A stretch of 64,000 nucleotides of DNA from Dyella subtropica (GTDB lineage Bacteria; Pseudomonadota; Gammaproteobacteria; Xanthomonadales; Rhodanobacteraceae), in assembly GCF_026283965.1 (NCBI RefSeq), contig NZ_JAPDPD010000006.1, positions 1-64,000 of the forward strand. The letters run 5' to 3'. A model generated the notes under the pieces. The model did no database searches. It was not told the DNA's origin and was given only the letters and a program-made list of their open reading frames with translations. The position numbers and the translations under genes are program-made. This document shows positions 56,414 to 64,000 of this stretch, piece after piece (the stretch's first letter is position 1; the number at the start of each line of letters is the position of its first letter).

Positions 56414-57229
56414 TTAACGATCGAGTCCGTGGCGGTTCAAGGCGTTAGCCGCGCTTTCGCACGAGGCCGGATTGTGGCGCATCTCGTAATAGCGCATGCG
56501 CTTGTACACGGCGTAGGAGGCCGCCGTCTGGGCGATGGTGTAGCCGCGCCAGCCGTCCAGGAAGGCCAACCGGAAAACGTAGTCTTTGATAAAAGCCAGC
56601 ACGAAAACGAACGGGGTTTGCCACATGCGCACCGGCTTGCCCTTCTCCAGCCAGTCGCGGCACTTCAATTCGGCGTAACGCAGCACCTTCAGCTGCTTCT
56701 CCGGCAGGCTGGGGTTGTTCTCGTGATTGAAGCGGGCGCTCAAGGTGACCGAGCCGCCGTCGAAGCGCAGCGATTCGTGGACCCGTACGTCGGCCCAGCG
56801 AGCACGATCGCGATGATAGAGCCGCGCCATCTTCTCGCCCATGGAAGGCAGGTACCAGCGCATCGGCGCGCCCATATAGATGGTGGCGCGGCGCAGAAAA
56901 ATGGCGCAGATGTCGCTGGCCATCAGCGCGGGCAGGCGCTGCTCCAGCTCCGCCGCCAGCGCCGGGGTGAGGTACTCATCGGCGTCCAGCGCGAGAATCC
57001 AGTCATGGCGGGTCTGGGTGGTGGCGAAATTGCGCTGCGGGCCGAACCCCAGCCAGTCCTGGTGCACTACCCGTGCCCCGTGCGCCTGCGCAATGGCCAC
57101 GGTGTCGTCGGTGCTGCCGCTATCCACCACCACTTTTTCGGCGGCAAACGGCACGCTGTCCAGGCAGCGCGCAATATTCTTCGCCTCGTTGTAGGTCATC
57201 ACGACGAGGGTAAGCGGGAAGGTCTGCAT
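56414..57229 (-). CDS. GT2 glycosyltransferase, WaaE/KdtX-like
   Basis: This 271-residue GT-A enzyme has the nucleotide-sugar site TLVVMTYNEAKNIARCL, VVDSGSTDDTV and WILALDADEYL (DxD). The region GFGPQRNFA and the C-terminal FIKDYVFRLAFLDGWRGY are typical of LPS-core beta-1,4-glucosyltransferases (WaaE/KdtX/LgtF-like). A single predicted amphipathic C-terminal segment would bind the membrane. It starts an operon that continues with the glycerophosphotransferase-like gene. Confidence 0.9.
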   Translation of the reverse strand: MQTFPLTLVVMTYNEAKNIARCLDSVPFAAEKVVVDSGSTDDTVAIAQAHGARVVHQDWLGFGPQRNFATTQTRHDWILALDADEYLTPALAAELEQRLPALMASDICAIFLRRATIYMGAPMRWYLPSMGEKMARLYHRDRARWADVRVHESLRFDGGSVTLSARFNHENNPSLPEKQLKVLRYAELKCRDWLEKGKPVRMWQTPFVFVLAFIKDYVFRLAFLDGWRGYTIAQTAASYAVYKRMRYYEMRHNPASCESAANALNRHGLDR

Positions 57230-57324
57230 GCGCGGATTCTAGCCGATGCCTGTGATGCGGCTGGCGTGGATGCCTGGGGCGCCCGCCGAGCCCGGTGGTT
57301 GGTGCCTGCAATTATTTACAAAGC

Positions 57325-59565
57325 ATGACCCGTTCGCGCCACGCCATACGGGCTGCGAGTATCCTTTCGCGTCGTCGTGCGTTGTCCGGTGTCGACGTCC
57401 GCGGGCATGTTGCTCCGGTGAATGAGGGGCTTGCCTCGAGTCTGTGGAATGAAAGCTTGAAAGAAGTTGCGTACATCGGGGTACCGGAAACAGGACGGTC
57501 CGCTTACTTCAAGCGGAGCTGGGCCGCCTTGCCGAAATGGTTTGGGTACTGGCTCATGCTGGGCATGTGGTGGCTGCTGGTTGGCCTGGCTGGCAGCCCC
57601 ACGGGGCACAAGGCCTGGAACCCCGGCAAGCCCTACCACGACAGTCTGCTGTTGCTGTTTCTGGCGCCGTCGCTGTGGCTGATCTGGAAGTGGCGCCGCG
57701 AGCTTGTACGTGGCTTGATGCAACCCATGGAGGGCCTGCTGCTGCTGGCCTTCCTGAGCTGGGCCACGCTTTCAGTGGCCTGGGCTCCGCGCGGCAAGCT
57801 GGGCGACGCCTTGATCGTCGTGCTCTATGTGCTGATCTTCGTAGCGGTATGGGCCAGCCTGTTGGCCGGGCAGCCGCGGCGCTTTCGCCAACTGCTGTTT
57901 TGGGCCGGCGTAGGGCTCGGAGCCTCCGCCCTGGTGGCCATGGCCGTGTTTCCGCTGCGTTCGAACATATGGCAGGCGCAGGATCGCCTGATGGCGTTCG
58001 GCACCCTCAACAATCCCAACTTGGCGGCCTTCGCGTTTGGGGCGGCGCTGGTGTGGATGACACAGCTTTCAGTCGGCGTGCGCTGGCAGCGTGTGCTGCA
58101 CGTGCTTTCGATGGTGATGTTGACGCTGTTCGTCGTGATGACGTTCAGCCGTTCGACGTGGCTGGCCCTGATTGTGAGCCAGGCCGTCATGTTGCTCGCC
58201 ACTTCGCACCGTCGTATTCGGCGACGTGCCGCCGTGATGCTGGCGCTGGCGCTGGTGGTCATCGCGCTGGGTGGCTGGCAGTACATGCGGGAGCGCGGGC
58301 TTTCCTACCGGCCGCAGATCCTGGAGCAGTCGCTGGCGCTATTCAGTGTGCATCCGTGGCTGGGGTTGGGCATGGGTGGTCGCTATACCATCCAGGTGGG
58401 CGACCAAGTTTTGGAGCATAGCCACAACATCTTCAGTCACTTGGTGATTGTGTTGGGATTGCCGGGTGTAATGATCTTTGCGGCATTGTGGCTGGTGGTG
58501 GGCTGGCGCGCCTGGCGCTATCGCCACGTGGTCATCGGGCGCGTCCTGCTGGCGCTGTGGATCTATGCGAGCGTCGCCTGGCAGTTCGATGCGCCGCAGC
58601 TGTTGCGCCGGCCGGACGTGGAGTGGCTGTTGGGTTGGCTGCCGCTGGCGATGAGTGTGGGCCTGGCCTGGCGTATCCGCGATCACCATCAGCCAGCCAC
58701 TGGCAACGCGTTGTCGAAGCCAGGAAAAGTGTCGCTGGTGGTACTGACCTACAACTGGCCCGATGCCTTGGCCAAGGTGTTAGCCAGCATCCCCACGCAG
58801 AGCCGTCTGCCGGATGAGGTCATCGTGGCCGATGATGGTTCGACGGAGGCGACGCGCGACGTCATCGAGCGTGCGGCCGCGAGTTTCCCGGTGCCGATCC
58901 GGCATGTGTGGCAGGAAGATCTCGGTTTCCGTGCCGCCCGCTGCCGCAACCGGGGCATGGCGGCGAGCCGGGGCGATTACATCGTGCTGATTGACGGCGA
59001 CATGGTGCTGCATCCCCAGTTTGTGGCCGACCACCTGGCTTTGGCCGAGCCAGGCTACTTCCTGCAGGGCGGACGTTTCAAAACGCATCCGCGGGAAACC
59101 GTGCGATTGCTGGCGGGGGGGCGTCCGGTGTTTGCGCCCTGGGCCGACGTTGATTTCAATGTGTTCGACGGTATCAAGCGCTTGTACGCGTTTCGCTCCT
59201 TGCCGCTGGCGCGCTGGAAATCACGCGCCCGCAACGGCGGTCGCGTGATGAGCTGCAATATGAGTTTCTGGCGCGACGATCTTCTGCGCGTGAATGGATT
59301 CGACGAGCGCATGGAAGGCTACGGTGCGGAAGACCGCGAGCTCGCCGCCCGCCTGGGCAACGCCGGCGTGCGTCGCCGCCAGCTCAAATGGGCTGCGCTG
59401 GCCGCACACCTGGATCACCCCACGCGCGCGCAGCCTGATGTGAATGACATGAGCCTGCCGAACAATCGCCTGTTCCGCGCCACGGTCGTCGAACACATCA
59501 CGCGCTGCGAGCACGGCATCGACGCTCATCTGGCGGAGCTGTCACCCGACCAGCCCTCGAACTAG
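57325..59565 (+). CDS. O-antigen ligase fused to GT2 glycosyltransferase
   Basis: This protein of about 746 residues has an N-terminal half (to about 455) with around 12 hydrophobic segments and the WaaL/Wzy pattern: TLNNPNLAAF, MTFSRSTWLAL, LGLGMGGRY and the conserved EHSHNIF (His in the large periplasmic loop). From about residue 467 a cytoplasmic GT-A domain follows (VSLVVLTYNWPDALAKVL, VADDGSTEATRD, YIVLIDGDMV, and C-terminal SFWRDDLLRVNGFDERMEGYGAEDRELA in part). Ligase and transferase in one chain is unusual. The ATG at 57325 is tentative; a GTG at 57295 or a later codon is possible. It overlaps the convergent GT9 gene by 4 bases. Confidence 0.85.
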   Translation: MTRSRHAIRAASILSRRRALSGVDVRGHVAPVNEGLASSLWNESLKEVAYIGVPETGRSAYFKRSWAALPKWFGYWLMLGMWWLLVGLAGSPTGHKAWNPGKPYHDSLLLLFLAPSLWLIWKWRRELVRGLMQPMEGLLLLAFLSWATLSVAWAPRGKLGDALIVVLYVLIFVAVWASLLAGQPRRFRQLLFWAGVGLGASALVAMAVFPLRSNIWQAQDRLMAFGTLNNPNLAAFAFGAALVWMTQLSVGVRWQRVLHVLSMVMLTLFVVMTFSRSTWLALIVSQAVMLLATSHRRIRRRAAVMLALALVVIALGGWQYMRERGLSYRPQILEQSLALFSVHPWLGLGMGGRYTIQVGDQVLEHSHNIFSHLVIVLGLPGVMIFAALWLVVGWRAWRYRHVVIGRVLLALWIYASVAWQFDAPQLLRRPDVEWLLGWLPLAMSVGLAWRIRDHHQPATGNALSKPGKVSLVVLTYNWPDALAKVLASIPTQSRLPDEVIVADDGSTEATRDVIERAAASFPVPIRHVWQEDLGFRAARCRNRGMAASRGDYIVLIDGDMVLHPQFVADHLALAEPGYFLQGGRFKTHPRETVRLLAGGRPVFAPWADVDFNVFDGIKRLYAFRSLPLARWKSRARNGGRVMSCNMSFWRDDLLRVNGFDERMEGYGAEDRELAARLGNAGVRRRQLKWAALAAHLDHPTRAQPDVNDMSLPNNRLFRATVVEHITRCEHGIDAHLAELSPDQPSN

Positions 59566-60656
59566 GCCTCAGCTTCCGCGAGGATGCTCAGGATCTCGCG
59601 AGCGACGTCCGCGGGCGTCCGCTCATAGGCATGGATGGTTCGGTTGCGCGCGCCATAGGGGCCCCACTCGTCGGCGCTGGTCCGGGTGAAGATGCCCATG
59701 GTGGGCACGCGCGAGGCGCAGGCCAGATGCATGATGCCGCAATCCGCGCTGGTATAGGCGGTCAAGGCGGACAGCACGCTGGCCAGCTTGCGCAGATCGG
59801 TCGAGAAGTAGGTCGGATAGCGCGAATCGAGCATGGAGCGGCCGAACATCGGCACGATTTCCACGATGTGATAGTCGGCGCCCGCCGACTCCAGCGTTTC
59901 AAGGAAGGGGGACCACCAGTCCGTGCCGAGCAGCTTGTCGCCGGTAGCGTTCGCAAAGATGCCGATGACGCCCTTCTTTCCTGGCGTCGAATCCACCGAC
60001 GCCAACACGCGATCCAGTGCCTCGCGTCCCTGCGCCCGTTCTTCAACGGTCAAGTGAATATCTGGAACGGGCCAAGGAGTTTCGGTGGTTTTGCCGATGG
60101 CACTACGCAACAGGAAGACCGGTCGCTTGCCTTTGCTTCCCGGCGCGGCGTCGACCGGAACGGCATGGGTCACGTTGCCACTCTTCTTGGGGCTGTCGAA
60201 ACCGAGCTTCCACCTGCCCTTGGCCATCAGCAGATACAGGCGGCCAGTCTGGGATTGCGGATCCGGGTCGATCACGAGGTCATAGCGGCCCTTGCGCAAG
60301 CCGCGAAGTTCACGCATGAGCTGCAGTGGATGGCCGACGCCATGAGCGGGCAGCCGAAAGATGCGGCTGACGCTGAAGTACCTGCCATAGATGGCCTGCG
60401 CCACGCCGCTGCGCGTGACGATGTCGATCTCGGCGCCAGGATAAGTCGCTTCCAGATCCTGGATCAGTGGCGTCAGCAACAAGGCGTTACCCAGCGTATG
60501 ACTGACGTGGCAGATCAGAATTCGGTGGATACCGACCTGCGGTAGCGGCTCGCTGCTCTGCTGTGCGGGCTTGCCGAAAAGCAGGCGCATCAGCCGACGT
60601 GCAACACGACGTCGCAGGCTGTTGATGTCGAGAGAGCGGCGAAGAGGAGTAGACAT
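59562..60656 (-). CDS. GT9 heptosyltransferase-like protein
   Basis: This 364-residue GT-B enzyme of the ADP-heptose:LPS transferase family reads RILICHVSHTLGNALLLTPLIQDLEATYPG in part, YDLVIDPDPQSQTGRL and TSADCGIMHLACASRVPTMGIF (donor-binding loop). The basic N-terminus (RRSLDINSLRRRVARRLMRLLFG in part) is probably a membrane-contact helix. It fits inner-core LPS assembly with the surrounding transferases. Confidence 0.88.
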   Translation of the reverse strand: MSTPLRRSLDINSLRRRVARRLMRLLFGKPAQQSSEPLPQVGIHRILICHVSHTLGNALLLTPLIQDLEATYPGAEIDIVTRSGVAQAIYGRYFSVSRIFRLPAHGVGHPLQLMRELRGLRKGRYDLVIDPDPQSQTGRLYLLMAKGRWKLGFDSPKKSGNVTHAVPVDAAPGSKGKRPVFLLRSAIGKTTETPWPVPDIHLTVEERAQGREALDRVLASVDSTPGKKGVIGIFANATGDKLLGTDWWSPFLETLESAGADYHIVEIVPMFGRSMLDSRYPTYFSTDLRKLASVLSALTAYTSADCGIMHLACASRVPTMGIFTRTSADEWGPYGARNRTIHAYERTPADVAREILSILAEAEA

Positions 60657-60768
60657 GAATCGACCTATGCTAAAGCAGGTTCTTGACGCGACGGCCTGGA
60701 CTGGTAGTGAGAGGGCAAAGAAGGGCCGGCTGCCGAAGTGCGGGTAGCCGCATCAATGGATAGGATGC

Positions 60769-61791
60769 TCAAGCCCCCAGTTCAGCAAGCGCCGCGCGTA
60801 CGCGCGGGACAAAATTCGCGCTGTTCTCCAGAAACCACTGCCTCGCGTTTGCGCGCATGTCGGCGATCGCTTCATCCGGAAGCACCAATGCTTGCGTCAC
60901 AGCTGTTTCCAGGGATGCCTCGTCGAAGGCATAGGTGGTTGCCAGCCCCATCCGCCCGGTCCCGGCATAGCTGACCAGAAGACCGCGTTCCGACGTCACC
61001 AATTCGTTCATAGGCGGCGCGTCCGCCACGAAGCTAATCGCGCTGACGCCAAGCGCCTCGACGATGTAGTGTCCCCATCCCTCGATTTCCGATGTACAGA
61101 CGTGAAACAGGTGGCTGTTTTGTAGGCGACTGAGTTCCGCGTACTGCGCCGGAATGTTGCCGTCGAGAAAGTAGCGAAGATGACATATGTTCGAGGTGCT
61201 GTGATCGACCGGTGCGCAATCGGGGTGCTGAAGTACCGTGAGTACGGGCCACTCAGGATGGCGGCGCCATACGGCAAGCAGCCGTTCGGTGCCTCGAGTC
61301 ACACTGCCGCCGGCGAGGTGGAAGAATGAGCGCTCTCGCGGAATGGCGGCATCGAATCGGTCTTCACTGTCGAAGCCTATCAGCGAAGTGGCCTTGCCCA
61401 ACGCGTCAAACGCCTCGACGGCATCCATTGTTTTGCACCATACGCGTGTTACGCGATGCAGGTGGCGCAGGTCCCTGGTGTCGAACCATGCTGTGTTCGG
61501 TAGCGCGATGGTACGGCGCGCCAGTCCAAAGTGTGCGGGCCAGAGATGCTCGAACATAATGTTGAGATCGAAGCGCGGCGGTTCGCGATGTTGCAGGGCA
61601 TGGCGCAAGCGGCGCAGGGCTCCGCGCCATCCGCCGCGGCCCAGGCGCCAACGCACGCGCTCGTCCGCCTCGGTAAGGCGGGTGAAATGGACCGTGCAGC
61701 CACATGCTTCCAGCGCTGCTGCTGTCAGTTGCAGGTCGCGACTCAGGCCGAGACCATTATCGGGTGCTATGAGGTTGATGCTGAGGCTCAT
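60769..61791 (-). CDS. GT-B glycosyltransferase, paralogue A
   Basis: This 340-residue protein with a GT4/GT1-like C-terminal half (FHVCTSEIEGWGHYIVEAL, then PPMNELVTSERGLLVSY) carries the E-x7-E type donor site. The N-terminus SINLIAPDNGLGLSRDLQL resembles acceptor loops of the family. It is clearly related to its neighbour at 61804 over its whole length, a tandem duplication that has diverged. Probable role: sugar addition to LPS or another glycan. Confidence 0.8.
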   Translation of the reverse strand: MSLSINLIAPDNGLGLSRDLQLTAAALEACGCTVHFTRLTEADERVRWRLGRGGWRGALRRLRHALQHREPPRFDLNIMFEHLWPAHFGLARRTIALPNTAWFDTRDLRHLHRVTRVWCKTMDAVEAFDALGKATSLIGFDSEDRFDAAIPRERSFFHLAGGSVTRGTERLLAVWRRHPEWPVLTVLQHPDCAPVDHSTSNICHLRYFLDGNIPAQYAELSRLQNSHLFHVCTSEIEGWGHYIVEALGVSAISFVADAPPMNELVTSERGLLVSYAGTGRMGLATTYAFDEASLETAVTQALVLPDEAIADMRANARQWFLENSANFVPRVRAALAELGA

Positions 61792-61803
61792 GAAGCGATG
61801 CTA

Positions 61804-62823
61804 TCAATGGCGATGGGGGAGATGGGTGCCTAGGGCAGCGATCGCATCGAGCAATAGCTTCGGGAAGGTCTTTTGATTGCCTTCATACCAATGCCGGGCG
61901 GCCCGGCCGAGAAGCGCTTGTTCTTCGTTGGGCATGCTGATGCAGCGCTCGACGGCTTGACGCATGGAATCCATGTCGAAATCGTAAAGCGTGGCTAGTT
62001 CCTGGCGGCCGGTTGCATGAGCGGCGACCAACACCCCGCGATCCGGTGTGATCAGTTCATTCATCGGCTCACCGTCCACCGTAACGGTGACGGCGCCAAG
62101 GCTCAGGCTCTCCACCAGCGAATGGCCGTAGCCTTCGGTTTGCGACGGACAAAGATGGAACGCGTGTGCATTCTGCAGGCGCCGCAGTTCCTGCTCCTCC
62201 ATGTAATGGCGGATCAGTCGCACATTGGGCGGCAGCTCCGGAATGTTCACCCGCTTGCGCCGCCAAACCACGGTCAGCGTGGGCCATTCCGGATGCTTGG
62301 ACCAGAGCTCAATCAGCGGCAGCGTGCCTTTGTTCCCGCTGCGCCCTGGGCCATGGAAGAAGCCTGGCTGGCGCACCACGCCGGCGAGGCGGCAATCCTC
62401 GCTGGTGAAGCCTATATAAGTGGTCTTGCAGTTGAGCTCGCCGAAGATGCGCTCGGCATGACGGGTTTTCGCGAAGACGCGATCGAAACGCGGCAAGTGC
62501 GGCAGCCATTCCGAGTGAAACCATTCGGGATTGGGAATGAGCACATTGTGGTGGGCATGCCGGAACAGTTCCGGCCGCACGTGCTCGATCATGATGTTGA
62601 TGTCATAGCGCGCGTTGAGCACGCCGCGCATCCACCCGCGCCACAGGCGGCGCACACGCGCATGCAACCGCCGCAGGCGGTTGCTTAGCCGACCGCGATG
62701 GCCAAGCTGGGTCAGGGTGATGTCGTAGCCGGCGCCGCGCAGGATGCCAGCCAGCAGCTGCATGTCGCGGGTGAGGCCGGCGCCATTGCTACGAACGATC
62801 AGGTTGACGCTGCGTGTTTGCAT
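61804..62823 (-). CDS. GT-B glycosyltransferase, paralogue B
   Basis: This 339-residue protein matches paralogue A in length and layout (SVNLIVRSNGAGLTRDMQLL, DINIMIEHVRPELF, GFTSEDCRL, HLCPSQTEGYGHSLVESL, PMNELITPDRGVLV). The duplicated N-terminal pattern NGxGLxRDxQL and the C-terminal donor site are conserved. It begins at 62823, chosen because the longer frame to 62913 does not align with paralogue A. The two genes are 12 bases apart and surely co-transcribed. Confidence 0.8.
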   Translation of the reverse strand: MQTRSVNLIVRSNGAGLTRDMQLLAGILRGAGYDITLTQLGHRGRLSNRLRRLHARVRRLWRGWMRGVLNARYDINIMIEHVRPELFRHAHHNVLIPNPEWFHSEWLPHLPRFDRVFAKTRHAERIFGELNCKTTYIGFTSEDCRLAGVVRQPGFFHGPGRSGNKGTLPLIELWSKHPEWPTLTVVWRRKRVNIPELPPNVRLIRHYMEEQELRRLQNAHAFHLCPSQTEGYGHSLVESLSLGAVTVTVDGEPMNELITPDRGVLVAAHATGRQELATLYDFDMDSMRQAVERCISMPNEEQALLGRAARHWYEGNQKTFPKLLLDAIAALGTHLPHRH

Positions 62824-62878
62824 GTCGTTTCGCGTGGATGAAATCAGTATCTGTACGGTTGGCTGTTGGACAGCTTGC

Positions 62879-64000
62879 TCAGTCGGTGGTGCTGGTGGGG
62901 GCCTGGTCCACATCCTCGCTCGGCACGCAGCCCTGCACTACGGCGTCGGCCTTGAACAGCCACCACTCGCGGCGGTTGGCATGACCGAGGCTGACGGCCT
63001 TGGCGCGGTCCACGCAGTTACCGATCGCGGTATCCAACGCGAATAGCCAGCGTTTGGCGGGGGACTGCGCTTGCCATGTCACGGCGGCCGTGTATTGCTC
63101 GTGCGTGGGCACTTTGAAGCCGAAATCGGTGGCGGGGCGATCGAGCATCAGCAGGTTCTGCTCTTTCCAGGCGATCATGCCGAGCTCGTCATTCGCGGGG
63201 ACGCGTTCGCGCACCTCGCGCATCAGTCCGGCGGAGGAGCTGGAGTCGTTGAGCAGCGGATAACCCCATAGGCTCCATGCCAGCCAGATCGCCGCCATGC
63301 CGCCGGCCACGGCCCATGCGGCATGACGCATCCGCAGGGCGGCGACGAGGATGAGTTGCACGGCGCCCATGGCAATGCACATCCACCAGAGCGAATGCTC
63401 GCCTTCGCCAAAGCCGCGCGTCGTCGCAAGGTTCGTGGCGAATGCCGGGTGCGCGATCAGCGCGTAGGCACCTGTCAGCAGAAGTGCTGCGCCCAGCACG
63501 CCGATGAACAGCAAGCCCGCGCCGCGTAGCCAGCGCGTCTGCAGGAGTTCGCCAAGGAACGGCGCGGCGGCCAGTGCCGCCATGGGCAACATGGGCAGGA
63601 TGTATACATCGCGCTTGCCGGGCGAGGCGCTGAAGAACAACAGGACCAGTACCAACCAGCCCAACAGCAAGAGTTGCCGCGCATCTTTCGCTTTCAGCTG
63701 CTGCCACCAGCGTGGTATCGCACCTGGATAGACCAGGGAGAACGGGAGCCAGCTGAACGCGATGATCGGGATGTAATACAGCGGAGAATGAATATGATGC
63801 CAGGCGTTGCTGTAACGCTGCGCCGTCTGACGGAACAGGATGTCGTTGACGTAGGCGGCGTAGGCGGGGTCGCTGCTATGCGCTTTGGCACTCAGCAACA
63901 TCGGCACCAGCCATAGCGCCATCGCGGCGAGCAGTGCCACCAAGCCCAGCAACCAGCGCCACCACGCACCGGCACCCATGTGCGAGATGCCTTCCCATCG
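62879..64000 (-). CDS. ArnT-like glycosyltransferase, partial at window edge
   Basis: This is the C-terminal part of a multi-spanning GT83/PMT-type protein. The frame is open to the window end, and the residues before the internal ATG at 63979 (RWEGISH) show that the N-terminus lies outside. At least five membrane segments (WWRWLLGLVALLAAMALWLV, LLLLGWLVLVLLFFSAS) and a soluble C-terminal domain are visible. SASPGKRDVYILPMLP matches the family's conserved late loop. It probably moves a sugar from a polyprenyl carrier. It precedes the paired GT-B genes on the same strand. Confidence 0.85.
   Translation of the reverse strand, partial: RWEGISHMGAGAWWRWLLGLVALLAAMALWLVPMLLSAKAHSSDPAYAAYVNDILFRQTAQRYSNAWHHIHSPLYYIPIIAFSWLPFSLVYPGAIPRWWQQLKAKDARQLLLLGWLVLVLLFFSASPGKRDVYILPMLPMAALAAAPFLGELLQTRWLRGAGLLFIGVLGAALLLTGAYALIAHPAFATNLATTRGFGEGEHSLWWMCIAMGAVQLILVAALRMRHAAWAVAGGMAAIWLAWSLWGYPLLNDSSSSAGLMREVRERVPANDELGMIAWKEQNLLMLDRPATDFGFKVPTHEQYTAAVTWQAQSPAKRWLFALDTAIGNCVDRAKAVSLGHANRREWWLFKADAVVQGCVPSEDVDQAPTSTTD

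Overview
The window looks like chromosomal DNA from a GC-rich gammaproteobacterium of the Xanthomonadales, probably the Rhodanobacteraceae (Dyella/Luteibacter-like). This is an inference. It rests on the RpoD, the lipopolysaccharide genes, and families of intergenic hairpin repeats of types I associate with Xanthomonadales. There is no rRNA operon, complete insertion sequence or CRISPR array. One tRNA (CAU anticodon) is present.

1-11.4 kb is an accessory, patchwork region. It holds stacked inverted repeats, a TlpA-like thioredoxin, a block of repeated intergenic sequence, a YCII protein, and a two-gene lower-GC operon of a PD-(D/E)XK-like nuclease and a Ski2-like helicase that looks like a Hachiman-type anti-phage system. 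It also holds a secreted alpha/beta hydrolase with a decayed second copy, an MBL hydrolase, and a LysR gene whose 3' end is also present as a remnant 4 kb away. 11.8-16.3 kb carries small metabolic genes: a DUF899 and GST pair, a helix-turn-helix regulator with a beta-propeller protein, and a methyltransferase. 16.5-19.0 kb is one large, mostly helical protein resembling alpha pore-forming toxins. 19.2-23.3 kb has an amino-acid permease and a deacetylase/glycosidase pair that looks like a split PgaB.

23.6-34.4 kb is a single 3595-residue NRPS (C-A-T-C-A-T-C-A-T-reductase). My reading of the adenylation pockets gives ornithine-like, proline and a basic residue, with reductive release to an aldehyde or alcohol. 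Its first condensation domain is visibly AT-richer than the rest. Converging on it is an OMF-MFP-MFS efflux operon (38.9-34.7 kb). 39.3-44.6 kb is a polyhydroxybutyrate/acetoacetate cluster (phaB, phasin, patatin, 3-hydroxybutyrate dehydrogenase, acetoacetate decarboxylase) with a divergent LysR regulator. 44.6-48.1 kb holds an F420-reductase-like protein, a small unknown gene and a TetR-glycosyltransferase operon with a clear operator palindrome.

48.5-64 kb is more conserved backbone: the tRNA, a SnoaL-like protein, rpoD with its terminator, dtd and a run of cell-envelope genes. The envelope genes are a lauroyl acyltransferase, two ArnT-like transferases (one cut by the window edge), a CDP-glycerol-type transferase, a GT2, an O-antigen-ligase/GT2 fusion, a heptosyltransferase-like GT9 and two paralogous GT-B enzymes. 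Together they suggest assembly and decoration of LPS core and O-antigen.
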